Positions 35,635 through 44,469 of a stretch of DNA of 64,000 bases are shown here, one piece after another. The notes beneath the pieces are model-generated. The model did not search any database and was not told where the DNA came from. It was given only the letters and a program-made list of their open reading frames with translations. Location: contig NZ_CP016027.1 of assembly GCF_001663815.1 (NCBI RefSeq), positions 496,001 through 560,000 of the forward strand. Direction: 5' to 3'. The position numbers and the translations under genes were made by a program. The first letter of the stretch is position 1; the number at the start of each line of letters is the position of its first letter. The DNA comes from Halothiobacillus diazotrophicus. GTDB taxonomy: Bacteria; Pseudomonadota; Gammaproteobacteria; Halothiobacillales; Halothiobacillaceae.

Positions 35635-37761
35635 TTGAGCCAGTTCATGCCCATGCCCGCGCTGTCAGGGTCGGACCCTGAAGCCAAGCGGGCTGAGATA
35701 CGCACTTACTATCACCAGACCTCGGACCTGTTCGAACGCCTGTTTGACCTGCTCGCCACGGACGAAGCCTTTTATCTCCGGCCTGAGTCCTTGCGCCATC
35801 CGCATATCTTCTACTTCGGTCATACGGCCGTGTTTTTCGTGAACAAGCTGGTGCTGGCCAAACTCCTGCCCGAGCGGATCGATTCCAAGCTGGAGTCGAT
35901 ATTCGCGGTGGGCGTGGATGAAATGAGCTGGGACGACCTGAACGATGCCCATTACGACTGGCCAACGGTCGAAGCCACGCGCGCCTATCGGCGGAAGGTT
36001 CGCGCGGCCGTCGATACGCTGATTCAGAGCCTGCCCCTGCAACTACCGATCACCTGGGAATCGCCATTCTGGCCCATCCTGATGGGGATCGAGCACGAGC
36101 GCATCCATCTGGAAACCTCTTCGGTGCTGATCCGTCAGACGCCGCTTCACTACCTGGACGCCGAACAGCGCCACCACTGGCCCATCTACCCCGAATCGGG
36201 TTCCGCGCCGATCAACGCGTTGCTGCCCGTCCCCGGCGGCCCGGTGAACCTGGGCAAGCGCGACGATTTCTACGGTTGGGACAACGAGTATGGTCGCCAT
36301 GAGGTCATCATCCCCGATTTCACCGCCAGCCGGTATCTCGTGAGCAATGGCGAGTATCTTGCCTTCGTCGATGATCGCGGCTACGAAACCGACAGCTGGT
36401 GGGACGAGGAGGGGCTTGCCTGGCGGAACTATCGGCGCGCGATGCATCCCGTATTCTGGATCGCGGACAACAACCAGCCGCACGGATTCCGATATCGCGC
36501 GCTGGCCGAGGAAATTCCGTTGCCGCTGGATTGGCCGGTGGACGTGAATCAGTTGGAGGCGGCAGCTTTCTGTCGCTGGCTTTCCGCGAAGAGCGGGATG
36601 CCGGTGCGATTACCCTACGAGGACGAGTGGTATCGTCTGGCCGATGTCGCTGCCGTACCGGATCACGACCAATGGCCGCTTTCTGCGTCTGAGGGATTGC
36701 CCGGTGCCAATATTGCGCTGGCGCATTTTGCTTCGGCCTGTCCCGTCGATCGGTTCGCCCATGGCCCGTTCCATGACGTGGTCGGTAACGTCTGGCAATG
36801 GACCGGCACCCCGATCTATCCCTTCGACGGATTCAAGGTGCATCCCTTGTACGACGACTTCACCACGCCAACCTACGACGGTCGCCACAACCTGATCAAG
36901 GGCGGCTCGTTCATCAGCACGGGTGACGAAGCGCAGTTGTCTGCACGCTACGCATTCCGGCGGCATTTCTTCCAGCATGCCGGTTTCCGCTATGTGCAGA
37001 GCGATTACAGCGAGCATCTGCCCACGGGCGTGTACGAGACGGACAGTCTCGTCAGCCAGTATGCGGAATTCGGTTGGGGGGACCGGTATTTCGGCATCGA
37101 GAATTACCCGGCGGTTTGCGCGCGCAAATGCATTGAAGCCATGGGTGACCGACCCAGGGGGCGCGCGCTTGACGTGGGTTGCGCGACAGGGCGCAGTACC
37201 TTCGAGTTGGCGACGGCTTTCGAAACCGTCACCGGTCTGGACTTCTCCGCCCGATTCATCCGCGTGGCCGAGCAGATGCGTGGAGAAGGGCGAATTCGCT
37301 ATGTCGTGCCGACCGAAGGGGCGCTTGTCGACTTCCGTGAGGTGCCCATCCCGGAAGCGCTGGCGGCTTATGCGGACAGGATCGGTTTCTGGCAGGCCGA
37401 CGCCTGCAACCTCAAGCCGCAGTTCACGGGCTACGATCTGATCTTTGCGGGCAATCTGATCGACCGTCTGTACGATCCCGCCAAATTTCTTCGCGAAGCC
37501 GTGGCACGGCTCAACCCCGGCGGCTTGCTGGTGTTGAGTTCCCCCTATACCTGGCTGGAGGAACATACCCCGAAGGGGCAGTGGCTCGGCGGCTACAAGG
37601 AGGATGGCGAACCCGTCACCACGATGGCCGGCCTCACCGCGTGCCTAACGCCTACCCTGCGGCTCGTCTCGCGTGAGGACGTGCCGTTTGTCATCCGTGA
37701 AACGGCGCGCAAGTTCCAGCACAGCATCGCCGAACTCAGCATCTGGGAAAAGACGCCATGA
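35635..37761 (+). CDS. ovoA: 5-histidylcysteine sulfoxide synthase / methyltransferase OvoA
   Basis: First enzyme of ovothiol A synthesis: an iron enzyme joining Cys to His with O2, fused to a methyltransferase for the last step. 708 residues. The N-terminal DinB-like part supplies iron ligands (His in FGHTAVF, and HERIHLE). The FGE-sulfatase-like middle contains GRHEVIIPDF, VGNVWQWTGTPIYPF and IKGGSFISTG. The C-terminal SAM domain (from about 510) has ALDVGCATGRSTFELA and DLIFAGNLIDRL. I choose the TTG start at 35635 because AGAGAGGG lies at ideal spacing; an ATG at 35647 is too far away. Translationally coupled to the next gene, a C-S lyase. Confidence 0.92.
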   Translation: MSQFMPMPALSGSDPEAKRAEIRTYYHQTSDLFERLFDLLATDEAFYLRPESLRHPHIFYFGHTAVFFVNKLVLAKLLPERIDSKLESIFAVGVDEMSWDDLNDAHYDWPTVEATRAYRRKVRAAVDTLIQSLPLQLPITWESPFWPILMGIEHERIHLETSSVLIRQTPLHYLDAEQRHHWPIYPESGSAPINALLPVPGGPVNLGKRDDFYGWDNEYGRHEVIIPDFTASRYLVSNGEYLAFVDDRGYETDSWWDEEGLAWRNYRRAMHPVFWIADNNQPHGFRYRALAEEIPLPLDWPVDVNQLEAAAFCRWLSAKSGMPVRLPYEDEWYRLADVAAVPDHDQWPLSASEGLPGANIALAHFASACPVDRFAHGPFHDVVGNVWQWTGTPIYPFDGFKVHPLYDDFTTPTYDGRHNLIKGGSFISTGDEAQLSARYAFRRHFFQHAGFRYVQSDYSEHLPTGVYETDSLVSQYAEFGWGDRYFGIENYPAVCARKCIEAMGDRPRGRALDVGCATGRSTFELATAFETVTGLDFSARFIRVAEQMRGEGRIRYVVPTEGALVDFREVPIPEALAAYADRIGFWQADACNLKPQFTGYDLIFAGNLIDRLYDPAKFLREAVARLNPGGLLVLSSPYTWLEEHTPKGQWLGGYKEDGEPVTTMAGLTACLTPTLRLVSREDVPFVIRETARKFQHSIAELSIWEKTP

Positions 37762-38990
37762 CAGGCCCCAGCGAATCGGGCAGCGCGCCAATCGATTTCG
37801 ATCATCCGATCGATCGGGCGGGAAGCGACTGCGTCAAATTCGACGCGCGCGCCGCCGTGTTCGGCAAGTCGGACGTCCAGCCATTGTGGGTGGCGGACAT
37901 GGATTTTCCGGCACCCGCCTGCGTTCAAGACGCGCTTCGGGCCCGCGCGGCCCATCCGATCTACGGCTACACGGTCTATCCCCCGGCCTTCTACGCCGCG
38001 ATCGCCGGATGGTTGGCCCGTCGTCATGACTGGGTGGTTGATGTGGCATCGATCGTGGCGCTGCCCGGCGTCGTGCCGGCCATGAACCTGATCGTGGGGG
38101 CGTTGAGCGAGCCCGACGACGCCATCCTCGTCCAAACGCCCGTTTATCCACCGATTCATCAATTGGCCGGGAATCAGAACCGCCTTGCCCTGGAAAGCGC
38201 GCTGGTGTGGACCGATCAGGGCTACGAGATCGACTGGTCGGACTTAGAGACCAAGCTGGCGCAAGCACGGCTCTTCGTGCTGTGTGCGCCGCACAATCCG
38301 GTCGGCCGAGTCTGGCGACGGGACGAACTGGCACGCATGGCCGAATTGTGCGTCCGATATGACGTCTGGATTCTGGCCGACGAGATTCATGCGGACCTCG
38401 TGCATGCACCCCATCGTCATGTCCCCATTGCCAGTCTGTCGCCGGAGATCGCCGAACGGTGCATCACCTTGCATGCCCCGTCCAAGACCTTCAACGTGGC
38501 CGGCCTCAATACCTCGTTTGCCATCGTCGAGAACACCGATCTGCGTGCGCGTTTGACGTCGGCCCTGAATCGAAGCGGCCTCACCTCGGGCAATGTGTTC
38601 GGAATCACCGCGTTGATCGCCGCCTATTCGAACGGCGAACCGTGGCTTGAGCAATTGCTGAGGCAATTGCAGCGCAATATCGACTTCGTGGTCGACTTCA
38701 TCGAACGGCACATCCCTGCCATTCGCGTCCAGCGCCCGGAGGCCACCTTTCTGCTCTGGTTGGATTGCCGCGAATTGTGCCGGACATTTCGACTGGACGA
38801 TCGGGCCTTGAACCGATTCTTTATCGAGCAGGCGGGTTTGGGACTGAATGCGGGAATCAGTTTTGGCGCACCGGGCAGCGGGTTCATGCGGTTGAACATC
38901 GCTTGCCCGCAACCGCAACTGGCAACCGCCATGCGTGCCTTGCAGGCTGCCGTCGCCAACCTGTCCTTCCGATCGCATTCAACCTGCTGA
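37758..38990 (+). CDS. ovoB: PLP-dependent C-S beta-lyase (MalY/PatB type), likely OvoB
   Basis: Fold-type I PLP enzyme, 410 residues. The family start with FDARAAVFGKSDVQPLWVADMDF is like MalY/PatB (shown in pieces: PLWVADMDF), and the PLP-Lys lies in APSKTFNVAGL; also APHNPVGRVW and LADEIHADL. Alone it would be called cystathionine beta-lyase. Its ATG overlaps the ovoA stop (ATGA), and the ovothiol pathway needs a PLP sulfoxide lyase to cleave the histidylcysteine sulfoxide to 4-mercaptohistidine, so OvoB is the better call. This rests on context. Confidence 0.85.
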   Translation: MTGPSESGSAPIDFDHPIDRAGSDCVKFDARAAVFGKSDVQPLWVADMDFPAPACVQDALRARAAHPIYGYTVYPPAFYAAIAGWLARRHDWVVDVASIVALPGVVPAMNLIVGALSEPDDAILVQTPVYPPIHQLAGNQNRLALESALVWTDQGYEIDWSDLETKLAQARLFVLCAPHNPVGRVWRRDELARMAELCVRYDVWILADEIHADLVHAPHRHVPIASLSPEIAERCITLHAPSKTFNVAGLNTSFAIVENTDLRARLTSALNRSGLTSGNVFGITALIAAYSNGEPWLEQLLRQLQRNIDFVVDFIERHIPAIRVQRPEATFLLWLDCRELCRTFRLDDRALNRFFIEQAGLGLNAGISFGAPGSGFMRLNIACPQPQLATAMRALQAAVANLSFRSHSTC

Positions 38991-39016
38991 TATTTCAGAA
39001 ACTATGGAGGATATCC

Positions 39017-39601
39017 GTGTCAGAGCGAATTTCCGAGATCACGGGATTCCTACTTCAACTGGATGCTTTGAAGTCGGTCAATCGACGCACCTACATCAAC
39101 GGCGGTGAGCGGGTCGAGAATTCCGCGGAGCACTCCTGGCATCTGGCGATGGCCTGCTGGGCCTTCGCGGAACTGCTTCAGGAAGACTATGACGTCGCCA
39201 GGTTGATCAAACTCGCCTTGATCCACGATCTCGGGGAAATCGAAGCGGGGGATACGTTTTTGTACAGCGCGAATAGGCGCGATGCCCCTATCGAAGAACG
39301 CAAAGGCGTGGAAAAAATCGCTGCCCACCCCGGCAATCCCATCAAGAATATTCTTCCGCTATGGGACGAACAGGAACTGGGACAATCGCGGGAAGCGAAT
39401 CTACTGAAGGTGATCGACCGACTGCTGCCGTTCCTGCACAACATCACCAGCGAAGGGCGTGCCTGGCGAGACAATGGCATCCGCAAGGAGCAGGTACTCA
39501 AGATGCATCAGTTCATAGAGACGGAAAATCCAGAAATTTATGAGTGGTTTCTGTCGAAGCTTGACGATGCCGTCGAGCAGGGTTGGTTGGCCGACACCTG
39601 A
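39017..39601 (+). CDS. HD-domain hydrolase (YfbR/COG1896-like)
   Basis: 194-residue metal-dependent phosphohydrolase, probably acting on nucleoside monophosphates. HD motifs: His in ENSAEHSWHLA, HD in LALIHDLGEIEAGD, and Asp in KVIDRLLPF. GGAGG lies six bases before the GTG at 39017, which I take as start since no ATG fits. The stop codon falls inside an 18-base inverted repeat. Placed 26 bases after ovoB, possibly co-transcribed, but no functional link to ovothiol is known. Confidence 0.85.
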   Translation: MSERISEITGFLLQLDALKSVNRRTYINGGERVENSAEHSWHLAMACWAFAELLQEDYDVARLIKLALIHDLGEIEAGDTFLYSANRRDAPIEERKGVEKIAAHPGNPIKNILPLWDEQELGQSREANLLKVIDRLLPFLHNITSEGRAWRDNGIRKEQVLKMHQFIETENPEIYEWFLSKLDDAVEQGWLADT

Positions 39602-39611
39602 CATCAGGTGT
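39594..39611. repeat. Inverted repeat over a stop codon
   Basis: ACACCTGA and TCAGGTGT, a perfect 8-base arm pair with CA between, covering the TGA stop of the HD gene. No T run follows on either strand, so I do not call an intrinsic terminator. It lies between convergent transcripts and could stabilise the 3' end. Confidence 0.7.
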
Positions 39612-39673
39612 TACGGGAATTTGGTGGAATATTATTTATATTCAGTTGGATATTGCATGCACCCAAAGTGATT

Positions 39674-40039
39674 TCAGGTCTGTAATCCAGTCCTCAAAAA
39701 AGCCTTGAATTCCTTCATTATTGGCTTTGGAATGGATTTCTCAGCATGTACCCGCAACAGGTGGATGGAGTGGCACACTGTCGCATCCGGGCCTGTCCGT
39801 GCCGCTTCGATGATTCGGTGGACCGAGGCATCAAACAACTCCTCGGGCCGATGGCGCACCGCATCGTAGACTATCATCAGGGCTGCCTGCTCGCTGGCCG
39901 TCATCTTGCATTTCTGATCAAGGATTTTCAGGGCGACTGCTGTGGTGCAATCGACTTGTTGCGGGGTAAACGCCGCCGCTGTTGCCCAGCGAGCTGCAGG
40001 ATGTATGGCGCTTTCGTCGATCTCGGTTGATGCTTCCAT
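39674..40039 (-). CDS. Hypothetical protein, partner of BolA-like gene
   Basis: 121 residues, no recognised family. All-helical by eye, with Cys in VDCTTA, QKCKM and ATVCHS. The C-terminus KEFKAFLRTGLQT is basic. There is no signal or membrane segment. The start ATG at 40039 is 15 bases after the BolA-like stop, so they likely form one operon; the ribosome site is weak. Local base composition is lower in GC than the lpxH-ovo genes, suggesting different origin. Confidence 0.6.
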   Translation of the reverse strand: MEASTEIDESAIHPAARWATAAAFTPQQVDCTTAVALKILDQKCKMTASEQAALMIVYDAVRHRPEELFDASVHRIIEAARTGPDATVCHSIHLLRVHAEKSIPKPIMKEFKAFLRTGLQT

Positions 40040-40054
40040 CGCGTTACCGTTCCG

Positions 40055-40324
40055 TTACCCAGCTTGCCAGCATGTTTCACCCAGAGCCATTCCGAAGGCG
40101 CATTCGTCGGGCGTATAGGCATTGATCGACAGGGTGCCGATACGGCCGGAGAAAAGGTCGCCGCTGAACATGGCCTTGATCGGTCGTTGCCGCTCCTGAG
40201 TCGATTTCCCCGCGAATCGCGCACTGACAACATGCATGTCGATAGCATTGCCCAGAGCCAGAATATTGATCTGGGCATCGGGCATCAGGATCTGCATTCG
40301 TTCTCGGATCTCGTTTTCGTTCAT
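40055..40324 (-). CDS. Degenerate BolA-family protein
   Basis: 89 residues with a BolA-like pattern: MHVVSARFAGKSTQERQRPI, then GTLSINAYTPDE. Normal BolA proteins have a RHR motif and an invariant His in IHALSI that helps hold an Fe-S cluster with a monothiol glutaredoxin. Here these read RQRP and IGTLSI, so the key His is gone. I start at the ATG 40324 because the upstream frame is Lys/His/Ser-rich and does not look like protein. No glutaredoxin gene is near. The role is unknown; Fe-S transfer seems unlikely. Confidence 0.65.
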   Translation of the reverse strand: MNENEIRERMQILMPDAQINILALGNAIDMHVVSARFAGKSTQERQRPIKAMFSGDLFSGRIGTLSINAYTPDECAFGMALGETCWQAG

Positions 40325-40664
40325 CTTGGCCGGGGAGTGAAATTGTTCTGGTGGCGTACCGGGTTCGTTTTCCCAAATGTCTGGTTTCAATCTTTCTGAC
40401 GCCGGTGCGTGATTCTGTCCTCGGGTCGATGCAGGACCATTGCCATTGAAAAAGCAATCTTGATGCCAATGTCTATCCTTATGATTTTTCGTGCGGTTCT
40501 GTGATGCTGGCGTTTCATCAATGTCAGACTGGCGACATTTTGTTCGTTTTGAACAGGGCTTGTGCGCATTCGACAAAACGCAAGCGCACATAGAGATTCG
40601 CTTTTTGCTTCAAATGATCAGGATCAAGAACCCGGAATGATGGTCGTCGAAGCGGATAGGTCGC
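40325..40664. other. 340-base intergenic stretch
   Basis: Lies between the lipoprotein gene (ending at 40665) and the BolA-like gene, both on the minus strand. It must contain the BolA operon promoter. The reading frame upstream of the BolA ATG stays open to 40591 but the residues look non-coding. No terminator, RNA or repeat was recognised. Confidence 0.4.
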
Positions 40665-41558
40665 TCAATTCGTGAGGGGCGTGGCGGGTGCATCGCAGCG
40701 AATGGTGCGGCTGCCTTGTGTGTGATTGAAATATTTTGGTTCGGGTGTTTTGATCCGACAGACTGCCTGAGAAATTGGCCCTGTCGATCGAGGTGCTTCG
40801 TTGGAACCTGCTATGGCTTCCAGGTAATCGCCAGGCCGAACGATCAGATTTGGCGGGAGCCGAACCTTCCAATGCATCCAGGAATCCGTGCCGGGCGAGC
40901 ATTCGCCGATGGCTATTCTGCCTTGGCGCAATTCGTTGTCGGTTATGAAGCTGTTGCGATTTTCCTCCGCCTTGGCTGCATCGTAATCCCAGGTGTGTAG
41001 CAGGGAAAAGGCTTCTACCCGCATATCACCGTTCGCGGTAATCGGCCCGCATCGGAAGAGATGTTTCCAGCTCCCGTGATCAAAGTATTCGTCTGCATTG
41101 CTAGGGCTGATACGACGTGCCAGTCCGAAAAATCGACGGTAGGACATAGATCCGCCCACTGCCTGCCTGGCATTAATCTCGAGCACTGTGTCCGGTTTTA
41201 TGCGCATGCCGATGGGGAGGAGGATAAAACCGAACCGTCGGTCCGATAGGGGGTGGGGACCAGCCGAGTAACAATGGGCGAACCATACGCGTTCGTCCTC
41301 GACGGCCGTACGGGTTACCCCTTGCAGCAGTCCCAGTGAGAGACCTGGACGGTATTGCAGCTGGGTACGTTCCGTGGGAATTGATGTGACGTGCATCACG
41401 AAGCGTCCGCCGGTTGCCGGATAGGTTTCGCAGGCGGATAGAAGCGTTGAGAAACTGCTGATAATGAGCAGTTTCACAATATACGTGTTCAGATTTGTGG
41501 GGAGAGACAGAATACGCCCCATATTACTCGGTAGCGTTGTCTGTTTACTCATGCTCAT
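40665..41558 (-). CDS. Hypothetical lipoprotein next to SPRY protein
   Basis: 297 residues of unknown function. After about 28 residues a hydrophobic segment leads to the lipobox LLSACE (Cys near residue 43), so it is probably lipid-anchored. A shorter start at the second or third Met (MGRILS) would give a more usual signal length. The mature part is mixed alpha/beta with several Cys (FAHCYSAG, LFRCGPI, IGECSPG, AVCRIK, TIRCDAP). The C-terminal half contains WKVRLPPNLIVRPGDYLEAI, which reads like a beta-sandwich strand pair. It begins 10 bases after the SPRY gene. Confidence 0.65.
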   Translation of the reverse strand: MSMSKQTTLPSNMGRILSLPTNLNTYIVKLLIISSFSTLLSACETYPATGGRFVMHVTSIPTERTQLQYRPGLSLGLLQGVTRTAVEDERVWFAHCYSAGPHPLSDRRFGFILLPIGMRIKPDTVLEINARQAVGGSMSYRRFFGLARRISPSNADEYFDHGSWKHLFRCGPITANGDMRVEAFSLLHTWDYDAAKAEENRNSFITDNELRQGRIAIGECSPGTDSWMHWKVRLPPNLIVRPGDYLEAIAGSNEAPRSTGPISQAVCRIKTPEPKYFNHTQGSRTIRCDAPATPLTN

Positions 41559-41568
41559 TTGGGGTTTA

Positions 41569-44289
41569 TTAGAATGCGCCGTAGCCAGCAGGTGGCTTCA
41601 TCACAAAGGGTTGGGCACCGAAATTGACCTCCCATGAGGTATACGAAGGTGGTGCGCCTTTACGGGATGAGCCGCTGGCGAACACACAGGCCCTGTAAAG
41701 TTTGCCCGCGGCCAGAGGAATGCCGTTCCCGCTGTCTGGTTGGCCAGTCAGCCAAGCCCCATTGATATGTGCATACATCTGATGCTGGTCGAGGTCGGCA
41801 GCGATGCCGAAGACGTCTCCATCCTTGACCTGATAGGTTCGACCGTAACCCATGGCCAGCACCGCGCCTGGCAATCCTGCTGATTTCCCATCTCGAGACA
41901 GACACAGGCCGATGTTTGAGAAGGCATGCCGAGTCGCGGCGCCATGGATGTCGATGGTGCCTTCGAAATAGAGCTTGCCGGCGGTGTAGGCATGGTTTGA
42001 CCAGCCGTCATTCATGGCGCCGTAGTTTTGACGGATCAATCGATTGCCGGCGTTGCCCCGGTTCAGACTCTGCAGGATGGCGAGGGGTGCATCGTTCGAC
42101 GGTTTCTGTGGTCCGGGCGGAATGAACCGACTGGTTTGGTTGTCGATTCGGAACCCGGCCGAAGGCGCCTCGTATGATGTCTGGAAGCCGTCTGGTTTCG
42201 CCCCGGTCAACTTTTCGCTGAGCTGGGCGATGTCGATTCGGGCTTCCTCGGTAGGTTTTGTCGGCGTTTTCGGCACGGAGATCTTCCATTTCAGCGGCAG
42301 TTCGCTCGTGCGCGCGATGGTGGTCGGCACCTTTCTCGATCCGGAGAACGTGACGCGGGAATCGTAATACCCGAAGACCAGGACCTGCTTGGGTTGCGCA
42401 TTGTTCGCGGCATGTATCTGCCAGTCCACAGGTTCATAGGAAAGCAGGATGAGGAGGGTGTTTGGCTTGCTGACAGTAATCCGCACCGGATACATCGCGT
42501 GCTGATTGGCGCGGTGGGTTGCGCCATAGGTTGCTCCCTGATAAACCGAGATTACATGGACTGCAGCTCCCTGGGCGGGAAAGGGTGGCTGATCGGGCGT
42601 AACGACTGTGACAACCTGATTGGAATTTCGCGGGAATCCGGCAATGGAAACCTGTGGGTCGAGGGTGACGACTTTGGGCGGAATCACTTTCGGTGTGCCG
42701 CTGATTGGGGCGCGAATGGCGGGATTTGGCGCGGCGGCCGTTGATTTGGGCAAGAACGGCCGTAGTTGGTCGGGAATGTCGCTATAGGCGATTTCTGGAT
42801 AGAGCGGTGAAAATTGCACGACGCGCCAGGCTTTGTCGGCATCACTGCCGCGTTTCAGGTACATCATGCCGATATTTACCGGGACACCTTCTTCACGCAG
42901 CGCCTGCATGGCCGGAAGGTGCGTTGCAATCTGTTCCGTCCAGGGCGGTGCTTCCGACAAGGTGGCTTTTTCGTACACCATGACGCGGCCGGATTCCTGA
43001 TCAACGCCCATGAACTGCAGTTTCATGCGACCGGCGGGGATACAACCGCCGCCATATTGCTGCAATTTGAGCATATCCATGAAAGCGGCCGGAATCCGAT
43101 AGCGTATACCGGCCGGGTTCTGTGTGTTTTCAAGCGGTGAGGTGGGAATATCGACGGGCGTTGTGTCCGATGTGCTGACGGATTTTGGCTGTTCGGTGAC
43201 CAGTATCTCCCTGCTTGCCAATCCCGCCTGTTCCAAGGCAAAGAGGATGTGGAGGTTTCTGGCCATTCGCGTGTATTCATAGCCTTTCCGCCCATCCCGA
43301 TCCATGTAGGTAACGACAAACTCCTTCGTTGTCGTCGTGGCGCTTCCCGCCAGGGTACGGTCATCGCTTGACCGTTCCAGACGAAGGGGCAAGCAGGCAA
43401 TCTGATCGTTTCGACGCACACGATTGTCGTTCATCCACGCCTCAAGCAACTGGTCTGTCTCCGCCCCGGTCGGGAGGGGGGGATTTTCCCGATCGGACGC
43501 CCCTGACGTCGATGACCGTGCTTTCATGGTGTTTGCGGCCGTTGCCAGTTCCTGTTGGAGTTCCCATGGGGCGCGCCATCCTTCCTGGGTGCGGAGCACC
43601 AGTACGGTATCCAGTTTGTCCTCGGTCAGTTCAGCCAATTTTGGGAAGAGTTGTTTCGCTTCGGCGGTAGCGGTCCAGGCGGGTCTGTCCAGCACACGAT
43701 TGCGATAGGTGACAGCAAAAACTTCGTGGTCGAGCATGCGCTCTTCCCGTGGTTCAATCCGTTCGATGCCGGCATATTCCCGTTTGCCGGTGCTCAGGCA
43801 GAGTGAACTTGCATTTTTCTGCTGACTGGCCGCATAGCCTGCCCAGGTCATTCGATAGTTTCGGGCGGATCGTGGCCCTTCGTCGGTATCGATTGTGACA
43901 TCAGATGCAGCAAGAAGCCCCTGTTTCGCAAGATAATTCAGCTGTGTGATCTGCTCGTCGCGTTGGGTCTGATATGGGTAATCAGTCTTGAGTAGCAGGG
44001 TAATATCAAAACTGTTCGGTGTGGTACGCAGCGCGATGCCCGGACGGCCATTGATTTCCGGTTTGGGCAGGCGGAGGTTGATGGGCAGACACTGTGTCCG
44101 GTTCAGACGATTTCGCGCCGTCCGTTTAGCCTGAATCAGGACGGCCGGCTCCATGGCCTCGGCAACGGGGGCGCGCGGATTATGGCCGACGAGGCCCTGA
44201 TTCCATGCGTACCATAGTCCATAAGTGGCGATTGCCAGTAGGGTGACGGCCAAGAGAATGCCGGCGGATTTGGCATTGGACGTGTTCAT
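41569..44289 (-). CDS. Membrane-anchored protein with duplicated modules and C-terminal SPRY-like domain
   Basis: 906 residues. One N-terminal membrane helix (about 10-28), the rest probably periplasmic. Residues about 65-260 and 290-500 look like two copies of one module: each starts CLPINLRL / CLPLRLER, continues with a strand, then an N-Y/L-H-x-L-F/A helix (QLNYLAKQGLLAASDV; NLHILFALEQAGLASREI), and then a long second half with a xxFAVTYRN / VMVYEKAT strand. A Pro/Thr-rich linker follows. Residues about 760-906 match SPRY: MGYGRTYQ, KDGDVFGIAADLDQHQM, VNFGAQPFVMKPPAGYG. SPRY domains usually bind proteins. No homologue is known to me with this layout. Confidence 0.7.
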   Translation of the reverse strand: MNTSNAKSAGILLAVTLLAIATYGLWYAWNQGLVGHNPRAPVAEAMEPAVLIQAKRTARNRLNRTQCLPINLRLPKPEINGRPGIALRTTPNSFDITLLLKTDYPYQTQRDEQITQLNYLAKQGLLAASDVTIDTDEGPRSARNYRMTWAGYAASQQKNASSLCLSTGKREYAGIERIEPREERMLDHEVFAVTYRNRVLDRPAWTATAEAKQLFPKLAELTEDKLDTVLVLRTQEGWRAPWELQQELATAANTMKARSSTSGASDRENPPLPTGAETDQLLEAWMNDNRVRRNDQIACLPLRLERSSDDRTLAGSATTTTKEFVVTYMDRDGRKGYEYTRMARNLHILFALEQAGLASREILVTEQPKSVSTSDTTPVDIPTSPLENTQNPAGIRYRIPAAFMDMLKLQQYGGGCIPAGRMKLQFMGVDQESGRVMVYEKATLSEAPPWTEQIATHLPAMQALREEGVPVNIGMMYLKRGSDADKAWRVVQFSPLYPEIAYSDIPDQLRPFLPKSTAAAPNPAIRAPISGTPKVIPPKVVTLDPQVSIAGFPRNSNQVVTVVTPDQPPFPAQGAAVHVISVYQGATYGATHRANQHAMYPVRITVSKPNTLLILLSYEPVDWQIHAANNAQPKQVLVFGYYDSRVTFSGSRKVPTTIARTSELPLKWKISVPKTPTKPTEEARIDIAQLSEKLTGAKPDGFQTSYEAPSAGFRIDNQTSRFIPPGPQKPSNDAPLAILQSLNRGNAGNRLIRQNYGAMNDGWSNHAYTAGKLYFEGTIDIHGAATRHAFSNIGLCLSRDGKSAGLPGAVLAMGYGRTYQVKDGDVFGIAADLDQHQMYAHINGAWLTGQPDSGNGIPLAAGKLYRACVFASGSSRKGAPPSYTSWEVNFGAQPFVMKPPAGYGAF

Positions 44290-44469
44290 GGAGCCTCCTG
44301 CAGTTACCGAATGCCGTGCCCTTTACTTTCCATCTAAGGGGTTCGCGCCTGTTGCGGGCTATCAACTCGGCGATGGCGCTGGCCGCATCAATGCGTTGAG
44401 ATCGTTTACTTATCAGGCAGGTTAGCCGCTCATAGGCTTGTTGAACAAGTATTTGTGCTGTTTTCGACT

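Noticed and set aside
37758-38990. Plain cystathionine beta-lyase
   Set aside because: Sequence alone fits, but translational coupling with ovoA makes the ovothiol lyase role more likely.
39594-39611. Rho-independent terminator
   Set aside because: Perfect stem but no T run on either side.
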